Of a stretch of 64,000 nt of DNA, positions 57,007-64,000 are shown piece after piece. The stretch is from Asticcacaulis excentricus (lineage in GTDB: Bacteria > Pseudomonadota > Alphaproteobacteria > Caulobacterales > Caulobacteraceae). The translations under genes were made by a program, and so were the position numbers. The notes under the pieces were generated by a model that was given only the letters and a program-made list of their open reading frames with translations, ran no database searches and had not been told where the DNA came from. The stretch is taken from assembly GCF_003966695.1 (NCBI RefSeq), contig NZ_AP018828.1, positions 774,001 to 838,000 of the forward strand. The letters are read 5' to 3'. Each line of letters starts with the position of its first letter. Positions within the stretch are counted from its first letter, which is position 1.

Positions 57007-57420
57007 TCAGTTAGCGGCCCAGGGGTCGGTAATAGTTAGAGGCAAACGGTCAAAGTCTTTGGTGTTGCGCGTCGCAAGTTGCGCGCCAGCTACAGCCGCG
57101 ATCCCCGCTATCATCATATCAGACGCCGTTGAGGGGCGCCCAGTGGCGTCTCGCAAAGCCCGAAACTGACCCGCTTTGTATGCTGCACTTTCATCAAGCG
57201 GGACAGCCCCAAGAACCTCAAGCAAGGTCAGAAAGGCCCTTTTCAACTCCGCTTTGCGCGCACCGTCCGGCAGACGCTCCAACCCGTAGGTGATCTCGGC
57301 AACAGTGATGGCGGTCGTCGCGATCCTTATATCACCTATGCGGTTCAGCCAGTCCACCACAGAGGGATGGGGCTGTGCTTTCATCAACTCGGATACGACA
57401 TTGGTGTCGAGAATGACCAT
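57007..57420 (-). CDS. VapC/FitB-type PIN-domain toxin
   Basis: A 137-aa ribonuclease toxin. The PIN acidic residues are visible: Asp in LDTNVVSELM at about 5, Glu in TVAEITYGLERLP, an Asp in STASDMMIAGIA and one in RNTKDFDRL. The FitB-like phrase ITYGLERLPDGARK fits that subgroup. The ATG at 57420 is 14 bp after the antitoxin gene. Its target RNA is unknown. Confidence 0.9.
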   Translation of the reverse strand: MVILDTNVVSELMKAQPHPSVVDWLNRIGDIRIATTAITVAEITYGLERLPDGARKAELKRAFLTLLEVLGAVPLDESAAYKAGQFRALRDATGRPSTASDMMIAGIAAVAGAQLATRNTKDFDRLPLTITDPWAAN

Positions 57421-57434
57421 GGCTCTCAACCCAC

Positions 57435-57677
57435 CTATGCCCTGAAATCGGGCACGTCCCGGTCGGAATCTCGCGACGGGAGGTCCAGTTCAACGCCCTT
57501 GTCGCCGCCAAACAGCTCTTTTGACAAGGCCAGAAGGCCCGGGCCGGAAATCCCGCCCACCGCCTGTTTCAGGATCAAACGCGCCTCTTCCTCCATCGAA
57601 TGCCCATGCGTCGCCGCCCTGATACGCAGGCGTTCCTTCAGCGCGTCATCAATGTTGCGGATGGTGATGCTTGCCAT
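57435..57677 (-). CDS. FitA/VapB-type ribbon-helix-helix antitoxin
   Basis: An 80-aa antitoxin: ASITIRNIDDALKERLRIRAATHGHSMEEEARLIL, in pieces, is a FitA-like RHH domain. The C-terminus with PSRDSDRDVPDFRA is disordered and likely binds the toxin. It starts with a GACAGG ribosome site. The pair lies between tRNA-Thr and the CRISPR-cas remnant. Confidence 0.9.
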   Translation of the reverse strand: MASITIRNIDDALKERLRIRAATHGHSMEEEARLILKQAVGGISGPGLLALSKELFGGDKGVELDLPSRDSDRDVPDFRA

Positions 57678-57824
57678 GACCTGTCTCCTATTGCGTTAAA
57701 ATAGCACGGCGCAATCAATGAAATCAATGCAGTCATTTGGAATTCATCGCCTGATCGCGACACAGGACTGGACTGACCCAACCATTCAAGCCATTCTCCA
57801 ACTTCAGCCGTGGATTGAGCGCGC

Positions 57825-58145
57825 ATGGATTACATCAAAAACTATTGGGGCAAGGCGCGCCCCGTGGAAGGTTCGCAAACGGATTGGCACCCGCTGGCCT
57901 ATCATAGTCTGGATGTCGCTGCGGCTATGCTGGCCTTGCTTGAACGGCGACCTGCACTGCTTGAAGCCGTATCGCGGCATTGCGGACTGGAAAGAGATGA
58001 GACACGTCAGCAACTCATAATGGTGGCGGAGCTACACGACATCGGAAAGTTTGCCGAAAACTTTCAGTGCAAGGTGCCGGAACTGGCCGCGCGTCTCGGA
58101 CACGAGCCGGAGCGCGCGTGGCTGACCGACGGCCGCGGCGATGTC
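57825..58145 (+). pseudogene. cas3: 5' fragment of type I cas3 (HD nuclease domain), truncated
   Basis: About 107 codons match the N-terminal HD nuclease domain of Cas3. MDYIKNYWGKARPVEG opens it, followed by DWHPLAYHSLDVAAAML (His27), then LHDIGKFAENFQCKVPEL with the HD pair at 71-72 and Lys75. Normal type I-E Cas3 is around 900 residues. Here the frame passes straight into a CRISPR repeat after codon 107 and then into antisense thiG. The helicase and all other cas genes are missing. I read this as a deletion scar, not a working nuclease. Confidence 0.85.
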
Positions 58146-58174
58146 CTGCTCCCCGCCCACGCGGGGATGAACCG
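58146..58174 (+). CRISPR. Single type I-E-like CRISPR repeat
   Basis: A 29-nt unit begins CTGCTCCCCGC and ends GCGGGGATGAACCG, with CCCCGC and GCGGGG forming the usual stem around CCAC. The length, stem and ATGAACCG tail are those of type I-E repeats. It reads in frame as LLPAHAGMNR. Only one copy is present. The next 32 nt (58175-58206) have the length of one spacer, but no second repeat follows. Confidence 0.8.
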
Positions 58175-58218
58175 GATAACCGCCCTGTCGAGACTAGATC
58201 TAGACAAAACTGTCGGGC

Positions 58219-59013
58219 TTAAATCAAACCGGCCAGAGGCGAGGACGGATCGGCATAGAGCTTCTTCGCCATCCGCCCGGCCAGATAGGCTTCGCGTCCG
58301 GCGATCACCGCGTGCTTCATGGCGACAGCCATACGGATCGGGTCCTTGGCTTCGGCAATGGCCGTGTTCATCAGGATAGCGTCGCAGCCCAGCTCCATAC
58401 CCACCGCCGCATCCGACGCCGTGCCGACGCCCGCATCGACCAGCACCGGCACCTTCGCGTTCTCGATAATGATGCGCAGCGTCACGCGATTCTGGATACC
58501 GAGACCCGAACCAATAGGCGCGCCCAAAGGCATAATGGCGCACGCCCCAGCCTCTTCCAGCTTTTTGGCATAGACCGGATCGTCCGAACAATAGACCATG
58601 ACGTCGAAGCCGTCCTTGACCAGCAGCTTCAGCGACCGCAGCGTCTCTTCCATGTCGGGATAGAGGGTCTTGGGGTCAGACAGGACCTCCAGCTTGACGA
58701 GGTTCCAGCCGCCGGCCTCACGCGCCAGACGAAGCGTCCGCACCGCGTCTTCGCCGGTGAAACAGCCCGCCGTATTGGGCAGGTAGGTGAATTCGTCCTG
58801 TTTGACATAGTCCATCAGCATGGGCTGGTTCGGATCGGTCAGATTGACGCGCCGCACGGCTACGGTGACGATCTCAGCGCCCGACGCCCGCGCCGCCGCA
58901 GCGTTCTGGGCGTAGTCCTTATACTTGCCGGTGCCGACGATCAGGCGCGAGGAAAAGGTGCGCCCAGCTACGGTCCAGGTATCCGGTGAAAGGGCGGCGG
59001 TCGGTTCGGTCAT
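58219..59013 (-). CDS. thiG: Thiazole synthase
   Basis: Makes the thiazole of thiamine from deoxyxylulose-5-P, ThiS-thiocarboxylate and dehydroglycine. The 264-aa TIM-barrel has [38 protein letters not shown], the Schiff-base Lys in [23 protein letters not shown] and [13 protein letters not shown]. It lies downstream of thiS with one unknown gene between. Its stop is only 12 bp from the CRISPR-remnant spacer. Confidence 0.97.
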   Translation of the reverse strand: MTEPTAALSPDTWTVAGRTFSSRLIVGTGKYKDYAQNAAAARASGAEIVTVAVRRVNLTDPNQPMLMDYVKQDEFTYLPNTAGCFTGEDAVRTLRLAREAGGWNLVKLEVLSDPKTLYPDMEETLRSLKLLVKDGFDVMVYCSDDPVYAKKLEEAGACAIMPLGAPIGSGLGIQNRVTLRIIIENAKVPVLVDAGVGTASDAAVGMELGCDAILMNTAIAEAKDPIRMAVAMKHAVIAGREAYLAGRMAKKLYADPSSPLAGLI

Positions 59014-59141
59014 GAGTATCGGTCCCGTATGAAACGCTTTGCGTCTCTATAAGACTTTCTGCTGGCAAAACCACCCCTTCACGCGCGGCAATCGCGCCAT
59101 GAAATAAGTTGTGTTCGGATGAAGCGACGCGATTAAGGCCT

Positions 59142-59218
59142 AAACACGGATATTCAGAGATGGCCTCATCTATCCGTGTCGCCGCCGTAGGCGGCATCCG
59201 TGTCTATCCGTGGTAGTC
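59142..59218. repeat. Inverted-repeat element (R4), same family as at 52.7 kb
   Basis: It reads AAACACGGATA...TATCCGTGTCGCCGCC...GGCGGCATCCGTGTCTATCCGTGG, given in pieces. The part from 59171 parallels 52705-52750 closely, with the GC hairpin in the middle. No gene in 59014-59223. Confidence 0.8.
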
Positions 59219-59223
59219 CTTAA

Positions 59224-59709
59224 CTAACGCGGCGGCTGGGCCGTTTCGTAAGCCACAACACTGAGGGTAGGGCCACTTGTGTAGTGGCAGTAACCCATGA
59301 AAAAAAGAGTGGTGCTTGTTCTCATGGACTGGCAATCCCAGACCTTACCTGTCAGACGGACGTAACGGCCCTTGGGCAAGCCATGCAGCCCTTCCATGAG
59401 GTCATCGCGGCCATAGAGCCCCAAGCGCCGACCATCTAACACCTTGGCAGAAGCCGCGTATTTAATCTTCGTGTCGCCCTTAGAAAGGAAAAGCGCCCAC
59501 GCATGAACATACCCTTCGACGATGACGCAGCGTCCTTTGTGAGCTGTCGGGTCTTTCAGAAGTTGGGCCAGCTCCACCGCCTCAGAAGCGCCGGGTTTGA
59601 GGCACTCATCGCCGATCGGGCGCACACCGGTGTCGTAAACCTCATCCTGCGCCTTAACTGGCAAGGCCAGCAAAGCGGACAAAATCAATCCGGTCGCCAG
59701 CGCTTTCAT
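59224..59709 (-). CDS. Secreted protein of unknown function between thiS and thiG
   Basis: A 161-aa protein with signal peptide (residues 1-20, [20 protein letters not shown]). The mature part has [55 protein letters not shown] and [25 protein letters not shown], with four cysteines that could make disulfides. The GRCV(I)VEGYV and RLTGKVWDC strands look OB-fold-like, which is only an impression. Its ATG is 1 bp from the thiS stop, so it is cotranslated. I see no link to thiamine chemistry. Confidence 0.75.
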   Translation of the reverse strand: MKALATGLILSALLALPVKAQDEVYDTGVRPIGDECLKPGASEAVELAQLLKDPTAHKGRCVIVEGYVHAWALFLSKGDTKIKYAASAKVLDGRRLGLYGRDDLMEGLHGLPKGRYVRLTGKVWDCQSMRTSTTLFFMGYCHYTSGPTLSVVAYETAQPPR

Positions 59710-59710
59710 C

Positions 59711-59914
59711 TCAATCGCCGCCGCCAACAAAGTGGACGATCTCAAAGCGATCACCGTCCTCGATCGGTGTGGCGACATAGGCCGATTTAGGCACGATTTC
59801 GAGATTGCGCTCTACCGCCACCTTGCGCGGATCAATGCCGATCTGTTCGATCAGCGCCATCACATTGGCGGCCAAAACCTCAGTTTCTTCGCCATTCAAC
59901 AGAATTTTCGTCAT
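59711..59914 (-). CDS. thiS: ThiS sulfur-carrier protein, with extra C-terminal Asp
   Basis: A 67-aa ubiquitin-like sulfur carrier: [24 protein letters not shown], in pieces, [15 protein letters not shown] and [14 protein letters not shown]. Working ThiS ends in Gly-Gly, whose carboxylate is adenylated and thiolated. Here one Asp follows GGG before the stop codon. It would need removal, or the enzyme may tolerate it. The ATG at 59914 is clear. It is divergent from aroQ. Confidence 0.9.
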   Translation of the reverse strand: MTKILLNGEETEVLAANVMALIEQIGIDPRKVAVERNLEIVPKSAYVATPIEDGDRFEIVHFVGGGD

Positions 59915-60007
59915 TTTCGGATCGTTTTCGGGCGAAAAAGCCCGCTTTTTCTTGTGAGCAAGCGCAACAGGGGATACAAGACCGCATCCCACAGGATCAG
60001 GCTTTGC

Positions 60008-60448
60008 ATGTCGAAACCCATATATGTCCTTAACGGCCCAAACCTCAACCTTCTGGGGGTGCGTGAGCCGGAAATTTATGGATATACACGCCTTTCGGAC
60101 ATCGAGGCCCGGTGCACCGAGCTGGCTGCGGCCCGTCATGTGCCCGTCGTCTTTCGCCAGACGAATCACGAAGGCGAACTGATCGACTGGGTGCAGGAGG
60201 CGCGCGAACACGCTTCGGTCCTGATTCTCAACCCGGCAGGCTATGGCCACACCTCGGTCGCGTTGCTCGACGCGCTGAAGGCCCTCAACCAGCCGATCAT
60301 CGAATGCCACCTGTCGAACCCTCACGCCCGCGAACCGTTCCGCCATCACTCCTATGTGTCTCTGGCGGCCAAGGCGGTTATTGCCGGTATGGGGGCGATT
60401 GGCTATGAACTGGCTATCGAGGCGGCCCTACGCCTCATCGAACAATAG
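60008..60448 (+). CDS. aroQ: Type II 3-dehydroquinate dehydratase
   Basis: Third step of the shikimate pathway. The 146-aa protein has [20 protein letters not shown] with the catalytic Tyr, [50 protein letters not shown] with the catalytic His, and [13 protein letters not shown] chose the ATG at 60008 ([10 protein letters not shown]); the longer frame overlaps thiS. It precedes accB by 51 bp, the common aroQ-accBC order. Confidence 0.96.
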   Translation: MSKPIYVLNGPNLNLLGVREPEIYGYTRLSDIEARCTELAAARHVPVVFRQTNHEGELIDWVQEAREHASVLILNPAGYGHTSVALLDALKALNQPIIECHLSNPHAREPFRHHSYVSLAAKAVIAGMGAIGYELAIEAALRLIEQ

Positions 60449-60499
60449 CCCACCGGCCCGTTCCTACGCACGGCCCCACCCCCTAACCAAGGTAAGCGC

Positions 60500-60997
60500 A
60501 TGTCATCGCAAAAACCGGTTGACCCGATCGACCCCCGCCTCATTCGCAAGCTGGCGGACATCCTGAAGGAAACCGAGCTGACCGAAATCGAGGTCGAGCA
60601 GGGTGAACTGAAGATCCGCGTCGCGCGCACCCTCACCGCCGCGCCGGTCGCAGCCCCCCTGACGACCTACGCCGCTCAGGTCGCCGCCCCCGCCCCTGTG
60701 GCCGCGCCCGCAGCGGCGGCTCCCGTTGCGGCCCCTGCCGCCGCCGAAGCGCCGAAAGCCGCCAAGGACGCGCTGAAATCGCCCATGGTCGGCACCGTCT
60801 ATCTGTCGCCGCAGCCGGGCGCTGCCACCTTCGTGAAGGTCGGCGACAAGGTGAAGGCCGGTCAGACCCTGCTGATCATCGAAGCCATGAAGACCATGAA
60901 CCCGATCCCGGCGCCCAAGGACGGCACGGTGTCGGAAATCCTCGTTTCCGACGCCCAGCCCGTCGAATTCGGCGAAGGCCTCGTGGTAATCGACTAA
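60500..60997 (+). CDS. accB: Biotin carboxyl carrier protein of acetyl-CoA carboxylase
   Basis: The 165-aa BCCP carries biotin on Lys131 in EAMKTMN. An N-terminal part with [28 protein letters not shown], in pieces, leads to an Ala/Pro linker (about 47-90) and the biotinyl domain starting [15 protein letters not shown]. It comes before accC with a 4-bp gap, as in most proteobacteria. Confidence 0.97.
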   Translation: MSSQKPVDPIDPRLIRKLADILKETELTEIEVEQGELKIRVARTLTAAPVAAPLTTYAAQVAAPAPVAAPAAAAPVAAPAAAEAPKAAKDALKSPMVGTVYLSPQPGAATFVKVGDKVKAGQTLLIIEAMKTMNPIPAPKDGTVSEILVSDAQPVEFGEGLVVID

Positions 60998-61001
60998 CGC
61001 C

Positions 61002-62381
61002 ATGTCCGACACCCCCAAACTGTTCGACAAGATCCTCATCGCCAACCGTGGCGAAATCGCCCTGCGCGTCATCCGCGCCTGTAAGGAGATGGGGATTGCC
61101 ACCGTTGCGGTGCATTCGACCGCCGACGCCAACGCCATGCACGTGCACCTGGCGGACGAAAGCGTCTGCATCGGGCCGCCCGCTGCCGCCAAGTCGTATC
61201 TCAACATTCCGTCGATCATCGCCGCCGCCGAAATCACCGGCGCTCAGGCGATCCACCCCGGCTATGGCTTCCTGTCGGAAAACGCCCGCTTCGCCGAAAT
61301 CGTCGGCGCGCACGGCATGACCTTTATCGGGCCGCAGCCGGACCATATCCGGCTGATGGGCGACAAGATCACCGCCAAGCAGGCCGCCAAGGACTCCGGC
61401 ATCCCCGTCGTTCCGGGCTCTGACGGTGGCGTGGCCACGGTCGAAGACGCCATCGAAGCGTCGAAATCCATCGGCTTCCCGCTGATCATCAAGGCCGCTG
61501 CCGGCGGCGGCGGTCGCGGCATGAAGGTCGCGGCCAATGCCGACGTGCTGGCCGAACAGGTGATGAGCGCCCAGACCGAGGCCGCCGCGGCCTTTGGCGA
61601 TGGCACGGTCTATATGGAGCGTTACCTCCAGAAGCCACGCCACATCGAGATTCAGGTCATCGCCGACAGCCACGGCAATGTCGTGCACCTCGGCGAACGT
61701 GACTGCTCGCTGCAACGCCGCCACCAGAAGGTGCTGGAAGAAGCCCCCTCGCCCGTCATCGACGCGGCGGCGCGCGACAAGATCGGCATGATCGTCGTCG
61801 AGGCCATCCGCAAGATCGGTTATCTGGGCGTCGGCACCATCGAGTTCCTGTACGAGGATGGCGAGTTCTTCTTCATCGAGATGAACACCCGCCTTCAGGT
61901 CGAACACCCGGTCACCGAATTTGTCACGGGCGTCGATCTGGTCCGCGAACAGATCCGCATTGCGGCGGGCCTGCCCCTGTCCTTCACCCAGGCCGATATT
62001 GACCTGAAAGGCCACTCTATCGAAGTGCGGATCAATGCTGAAAACGCCCGCACCTTCGTGCCGTCGCCCGGTACGGTCACCGATTTCCACACCCCCGGTG
62101 GTCTGGGCGTACGCATGGATTCGGCGGTCTATAACGGCTACACCATCCCGCCCTATTACGACTCGATGATCGGCAAGCTAATCGTCTATGGGCGCGACCG
62201 TCCCGAAGCCCTAGCCCGCCTCAAGCGCGCCCTTCAGGAAACCGTGGTGGCCGGTATCGATACCACGATTCCGCTGTTCCTCGACCTGCTGAACGAAGCC
62301 GATATCCAGAAAGGGGATTACAATATCCACTGGCTGGAAAAGTGGATCAAGGCGCAGGAAGAGGCGAAGGTAGCAAGCTGA
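61002..62381 (+). CDS. accC: Biotin carboxylase subunit of acetyl-CoA carboxylase
   Basis: Carboxylates BCCP biotin using ATP and bicarbonate. The 459-aa ATP-grasp protein has [22 protein letters not shown] in pieces, the glycine loop [36 protein letters not shown] in pieces, [22 protein letters not shown] in pieces, and [11 protein letters not shown]. The C-terminal lid and tail are complete. It opens MSDTPKLF from an ATG at 61002. Confidence 0.97.
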   Translation: MSDTPKLFDKILIANRGEIALRVIRACKEMGIATVAVHSTADANAMHVHLADESVCIGPPAAAKSYLNIPSIIAAAEITGAQAIHPGYGFLSENARFAEIVGAHGMTFIGPQPDHIRLMGDKITAKQAAKDSGIPVVPGSDGGVATVEDAIEASKSIGFPLIIKAAAGGGGRGMKVAANADVLAEQVMSAQTEAAAAFGDGTVYMERYLQKPRHIEIQVIADSHGNVVHLGERDCSLQRRHQKVLEEAPSPVIDAAARDKIGMIVVEAIRKIGYLGVGTIEFLYEDGEFFFIEMNTRLQVEHPVTEFVTGVDLVREQIRIAAGLPLSFTQADIDLKGHSIEVRINAENARTFVPSPGTVTDFHTPGGLGVRMDSAVYNGYTIPPYYDSMIGKLIVYGRDRPEALARLKRALQETVVAGIDTTIPLFLDLLNEADIQKGDYNIHWLEKWIKAQEEAKVAS

Positions 62382-62388
62382 TCGAGCT

Positions 62389-62775
62389 ATGGTGAGCAGG
62401 TTGTCATTTCTGGTTACCGCTGACGAATACAATTCGTGGGTGTTGCCTGTTATCGATGACCTGCCACTTACCGAGCTGATCGAAGCCTACGAGCGGGAAA
62501 ACGGCTACACCGACCCCGCAGGTGGATATGGTCCGATCAGATGTACCGATTTAGATTTCTCTCGGCAGACGATAAATCTTCTGGCGTGCGAGTGCGGTGA
62601 AACGGGCTGTTGGCCTCTAAAAGCAACCTTATCTCAAAAAGATGATTGGGTTGTATGGTCGGAGTTTCGTCAGCCGCATCGCTCAAGTCGGGACTATTCT
62701 GGCTTCGGTCCATTTCAATTTCTGCGTAGCGATCATGATGCGGCTGTAAAGGGCTTATGCCTCGACGGTAGCTAA
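62389..62775 (+). CDS. Small protein with CxCx4C motif, unknown function
   Basis: A 128-aa protein of unknown function. It has LTELIEAYERENGYTDPAGGYGPI, in pieces, then a cysteine cluster LLACECGETGCWPL (C-x-C-x4-C), then VVWSEFRQPHR and GFGPFQFLRSD. I recall similar CxCGxxGCWPL proteins elsewhere, without a known role. Zinc binding is a guess. By eye the base and codon use are more AT-rich than in the flanking genes, hinting at a separate origin. It starts 7 bp after accC and ends 24 bp before aat. Confidence 0.75.
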   Translation: MVSRLSFLVTADEYNSWVLPVIDDLPLTELIEAYERENGYTDPAGGYGPIRCTDLDFSRQTINLLACECGETGCWPLKATLSQKDDWVVWSEFRQPHRSSRDYSGFGPFQFLRSDHDAAVKGLCLDGS

Positions 62776-62799
62776 TGACGTGACCGAGAGCTGAACATC

Positions 62800-63450
62800 T
62801 TGCAGGAATTCACCCTCGACGATCTGGTCCAATGCTACCGCACCGGCATTTTTCCGATGTCGGATGCGCGTGACGATGAGACCCTGTTTCTGGTCGATCC
62901 GCCGCTGCGGGGCATATTGCCGCTGGAGGGAGTCCATGTGCCGTCGCGGCTGGCGCGCACCGTGCGCAACACCCCCTTCACCGTGAAGATCGACACGGCC
63001 TTCCGGCAGGTCATCGAACTGTGCGCCGAAAGCGCCGCCGACCGCGAAAGCACGTGGATTTCCCATTCCATTCAATCGCTTTACGAAGCCCTGTTCGCGC
63101 GTGGCCTGGCCCACAGCGTCGAGGTGTGGGACGGGACTCGGCTGGTCGGCGGACTTTATGGCGTGGCCATCAACGGGGCCTTTTTCGGCGAAAGCATGGT
63201 GTCGCGCGCCACGGATGCCTCAAAGATCGCGCTGGTGCATCTGGTGGCGCGGCTGCGTGCCGGTGGCTATCGCCTGCTCGATTGTCAGTTCCTCACCGAC
63301 CATCTGCGACAGTTCGGCGTCATCGAAATTCCGCGTGAGGACTACAAGGCGCGCCTGAAAGACGCACTCTCGGTCGAAGGCGACTTCTACCGGCTGGCGA
63401 CCGCCGTGACCGGCAAGGGCGTCCTGCAACTGACCACCCAGACGTCATAG
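62800..63450 (+). CDS. aat: Leucyl/phenylalanyl-tRNA-protein transferase
   Basis: Adds Leu or Phe to N-terminal Lys/Arg proteins, sending them to ClpS-ClpAP. The 216-aa protein has [15 protein letters not shown], a WWSP-like slot ([13 protein letters not shown]), [26 protein letters not shown] in pieces, [28 protein letters not shown] in pieces and [15 protein letters not shown]. The start appears to be TTG at 62800; no ATG fits. The 3' end overlaps the convergent DUF2155 gene by 64 bp. Confidence 0.92.
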   Translation: MQEFTLDDLVQCYRTGIFPMSDARDDETLFLVDPPLRGILPLEGVHVPSRLARTVRNTPFTVKIDTAFRQVIELCAESAADRESTWISHSIQSLYEALFARGLAHSVEVWDGTRLVGGLYGVAINGAFFGESMVSRATDASKIALVHLVARLRAGGYRLLDCQFLTDHLRQFGVIEIPREDYKARLKDALSVEGDFYRLATAVTGKGVLQLTTQTS

Positions 63451-64000
63451 ACCGGGTGTTCCATGCCGTTGACGCCCGGCGTCGAGGCGTAGGTCCAGCC
63501 CTTGAACACGTCCTTGGGCTTCGGCACCGTGCCATTGGCCGCCGGTTGCGGCGAGGTACGCACCTCCAGATAGGTCATGGTGTCGCTCATCGCCTCGTCC
63601 TGCGCCGAGGTTTCGCAGGCCTTTACCGTATAGACCATGCCGCGATAACGCTTGGGCTTGCCCACCGGCGCCTCAAAGCGGATGGCTTCGCCCGTCACCT
63701 TGTCGAGCACGGTCAGGATGGCCGCACTGTAGCGCAGGCGCTTTTCGGGCGGCACCACGACCACAGGGGCCGATGACTGAGACGCGCTGCTGCTGGCCAC
63801 CGGCGCATTGCCCACCACCTGACCGGCGGAATCGACATAGGGCGTGCCCGCCGACGACGGAGCGGCAGCGGTTGGCGGAACGGCGGCGGGCGTACCCGTC
63901 CCCACGGCCTGCGGCTGGCTGGCCACCGGTGCGGTAGGGCGGTTCACGGTTTGCGTATTGGCGGCGCGCTGAGGGGTATTGCGTTTATTCCCGGTCGGGT
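63387..64000 (-). CDS. DUF2155 protein, 5' end beyond window
   Basis: The frame stays open to the window edge (beyond the GTG at 63947), so the N-terminus is missing. The visible ~204 residues have a Pro/Ala/Ser-rich region and a C-terminal DUF2155-like domain: [45 protein letters not shown] in pieces, and [27 protein letters not shown] in pieces. Such proteins are usually secreted or periplasmic; function unknown. Its last 64 bp lie antisense to the end of aat. Confidence 0.82.
   Translation of the reverse strand, partial: PTGNKRNTPQRAANTQTVNRPTAPVASQPQAVGTGTPAAVPPTAAAPSSAGTPYVDSAGQVVGNAPVASSSASQSSAPVVVVPPEKRLRYSAAILTVLDKVTGEAIRFEAPVGKPKRYRGMVYTVKACETSAQDEAMSDTMTYLEVRTSPQPAANGTVPKPKDVFKGWTYASTPGVNGMEHPVYDVWVVSCRTPLPVTAVASR

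Noticed and set aside
58174-58379. Continuation of the cas3 fragment frame into thiG
   Set aside because: After the repeat the frame is only antisense thiG; the apparent 184-codon protein is an accident.
59915-60007. TPP riboswitch before thiS
   Set aside because: The 93-bp gap is short and shows no recognisable CUGAGA-type core.
60876-62090. 404-codon minus-strand frame opposite accB-accC
   Set aside because: Antisense shadow of accC with no family features.

Overview
The window looks like a chromosomal segment of an alphaproteobacterium of the Caulobacterales, probably near Asticcacaulis or Caulobacter. This is inferred from high GC with strong third-position GC, an M23 peptidase-bactofilin pair preceded by a TTAA-N7-TTAA CtrA-type box, TorF-type porins, the suf gene order, and a tRNA-secE-nusG-ribosomal protein block typical of the class. 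No database search was possible, so the genus is inference.

Layout. 1-3.8 kb: start of fabG, fabD, a secreted S9 peptidase and a periplasmic peroxiredoxin. 4.0-5.4 kb: the rpsF-rpsR-rplI ribosomal operon. 5.5-12 kb: a putative 2OG-Fe(II) oxygenase, then a nitrogen block glnB-glnA-amtB followed by two paralogous TorF-like porins. 12-18.9 kb: parE (topoisomerase IV), a RhlE-type helicase, a GGDEF protein, plsC and a tandem pair of small related proteins. 18.9-26.5 kb: a translationally coupled suf operon on the minus strand (iscR-type regulator, NifS-type desulfurase, sufB, an unknown gene, sufC, sufD, sufS, sufT, sufA) with an excellent IscR-type operator at its promoter. 26.5-37.9 kb: an alpha/beta-hydrolase-like protein lacking its serine, anmK, tyrS, a 1.4k-residue AsmA-like protein, bcp, the M23 peptidase-bactofilin pair and brkB.

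38-56.6 kb holds the pieces of the ancestral rlmB-tRNA-Tyr-tRNA-Gly-tRNA-Trp-secE-nusG-rplKA-rplJL block. Here the block is broken up by unrelated genes (glxA-type regulator plus miaE, a ParDE toxin-antitoxin, peptidases, slipin, DUF genes, metG). rpoBC does not follow rplL. 56.6-58.2 kb, just after tRNA-Thr, is a small accessory patch: possible gene debris, a FitAB/VapBC toxin-antitoxin, the first ~107 codons of a type I cas3 HD domain, and a single 29-nt type I-E-like CRISPR repeat. I read this as the scar of a deleted CRISPR-Cas system. 58.2-64 kb: thiG, an unknown secreted protein, thiS (with an extra residue after its glycine tail), aroQ, accB-accC, a small cysteine-motif protein, aat, and a DUF2155 protein that runs off the window.

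Intergenic DNA is rich in hairpins and dispersed repeats. Four long inverted-repeat elements share a 'CCAC..(A)..CAC..' grammar, and a second repeat family flanks ribosomal protein operons. The strongest leads for something new are the CRISPR-Cas remnant, the unknown gene inside the suf operon, the Ser-to-Asn hydrolase beside the IscR box, the CtrA-linked M23-bactofilin pair, and the repeat families.
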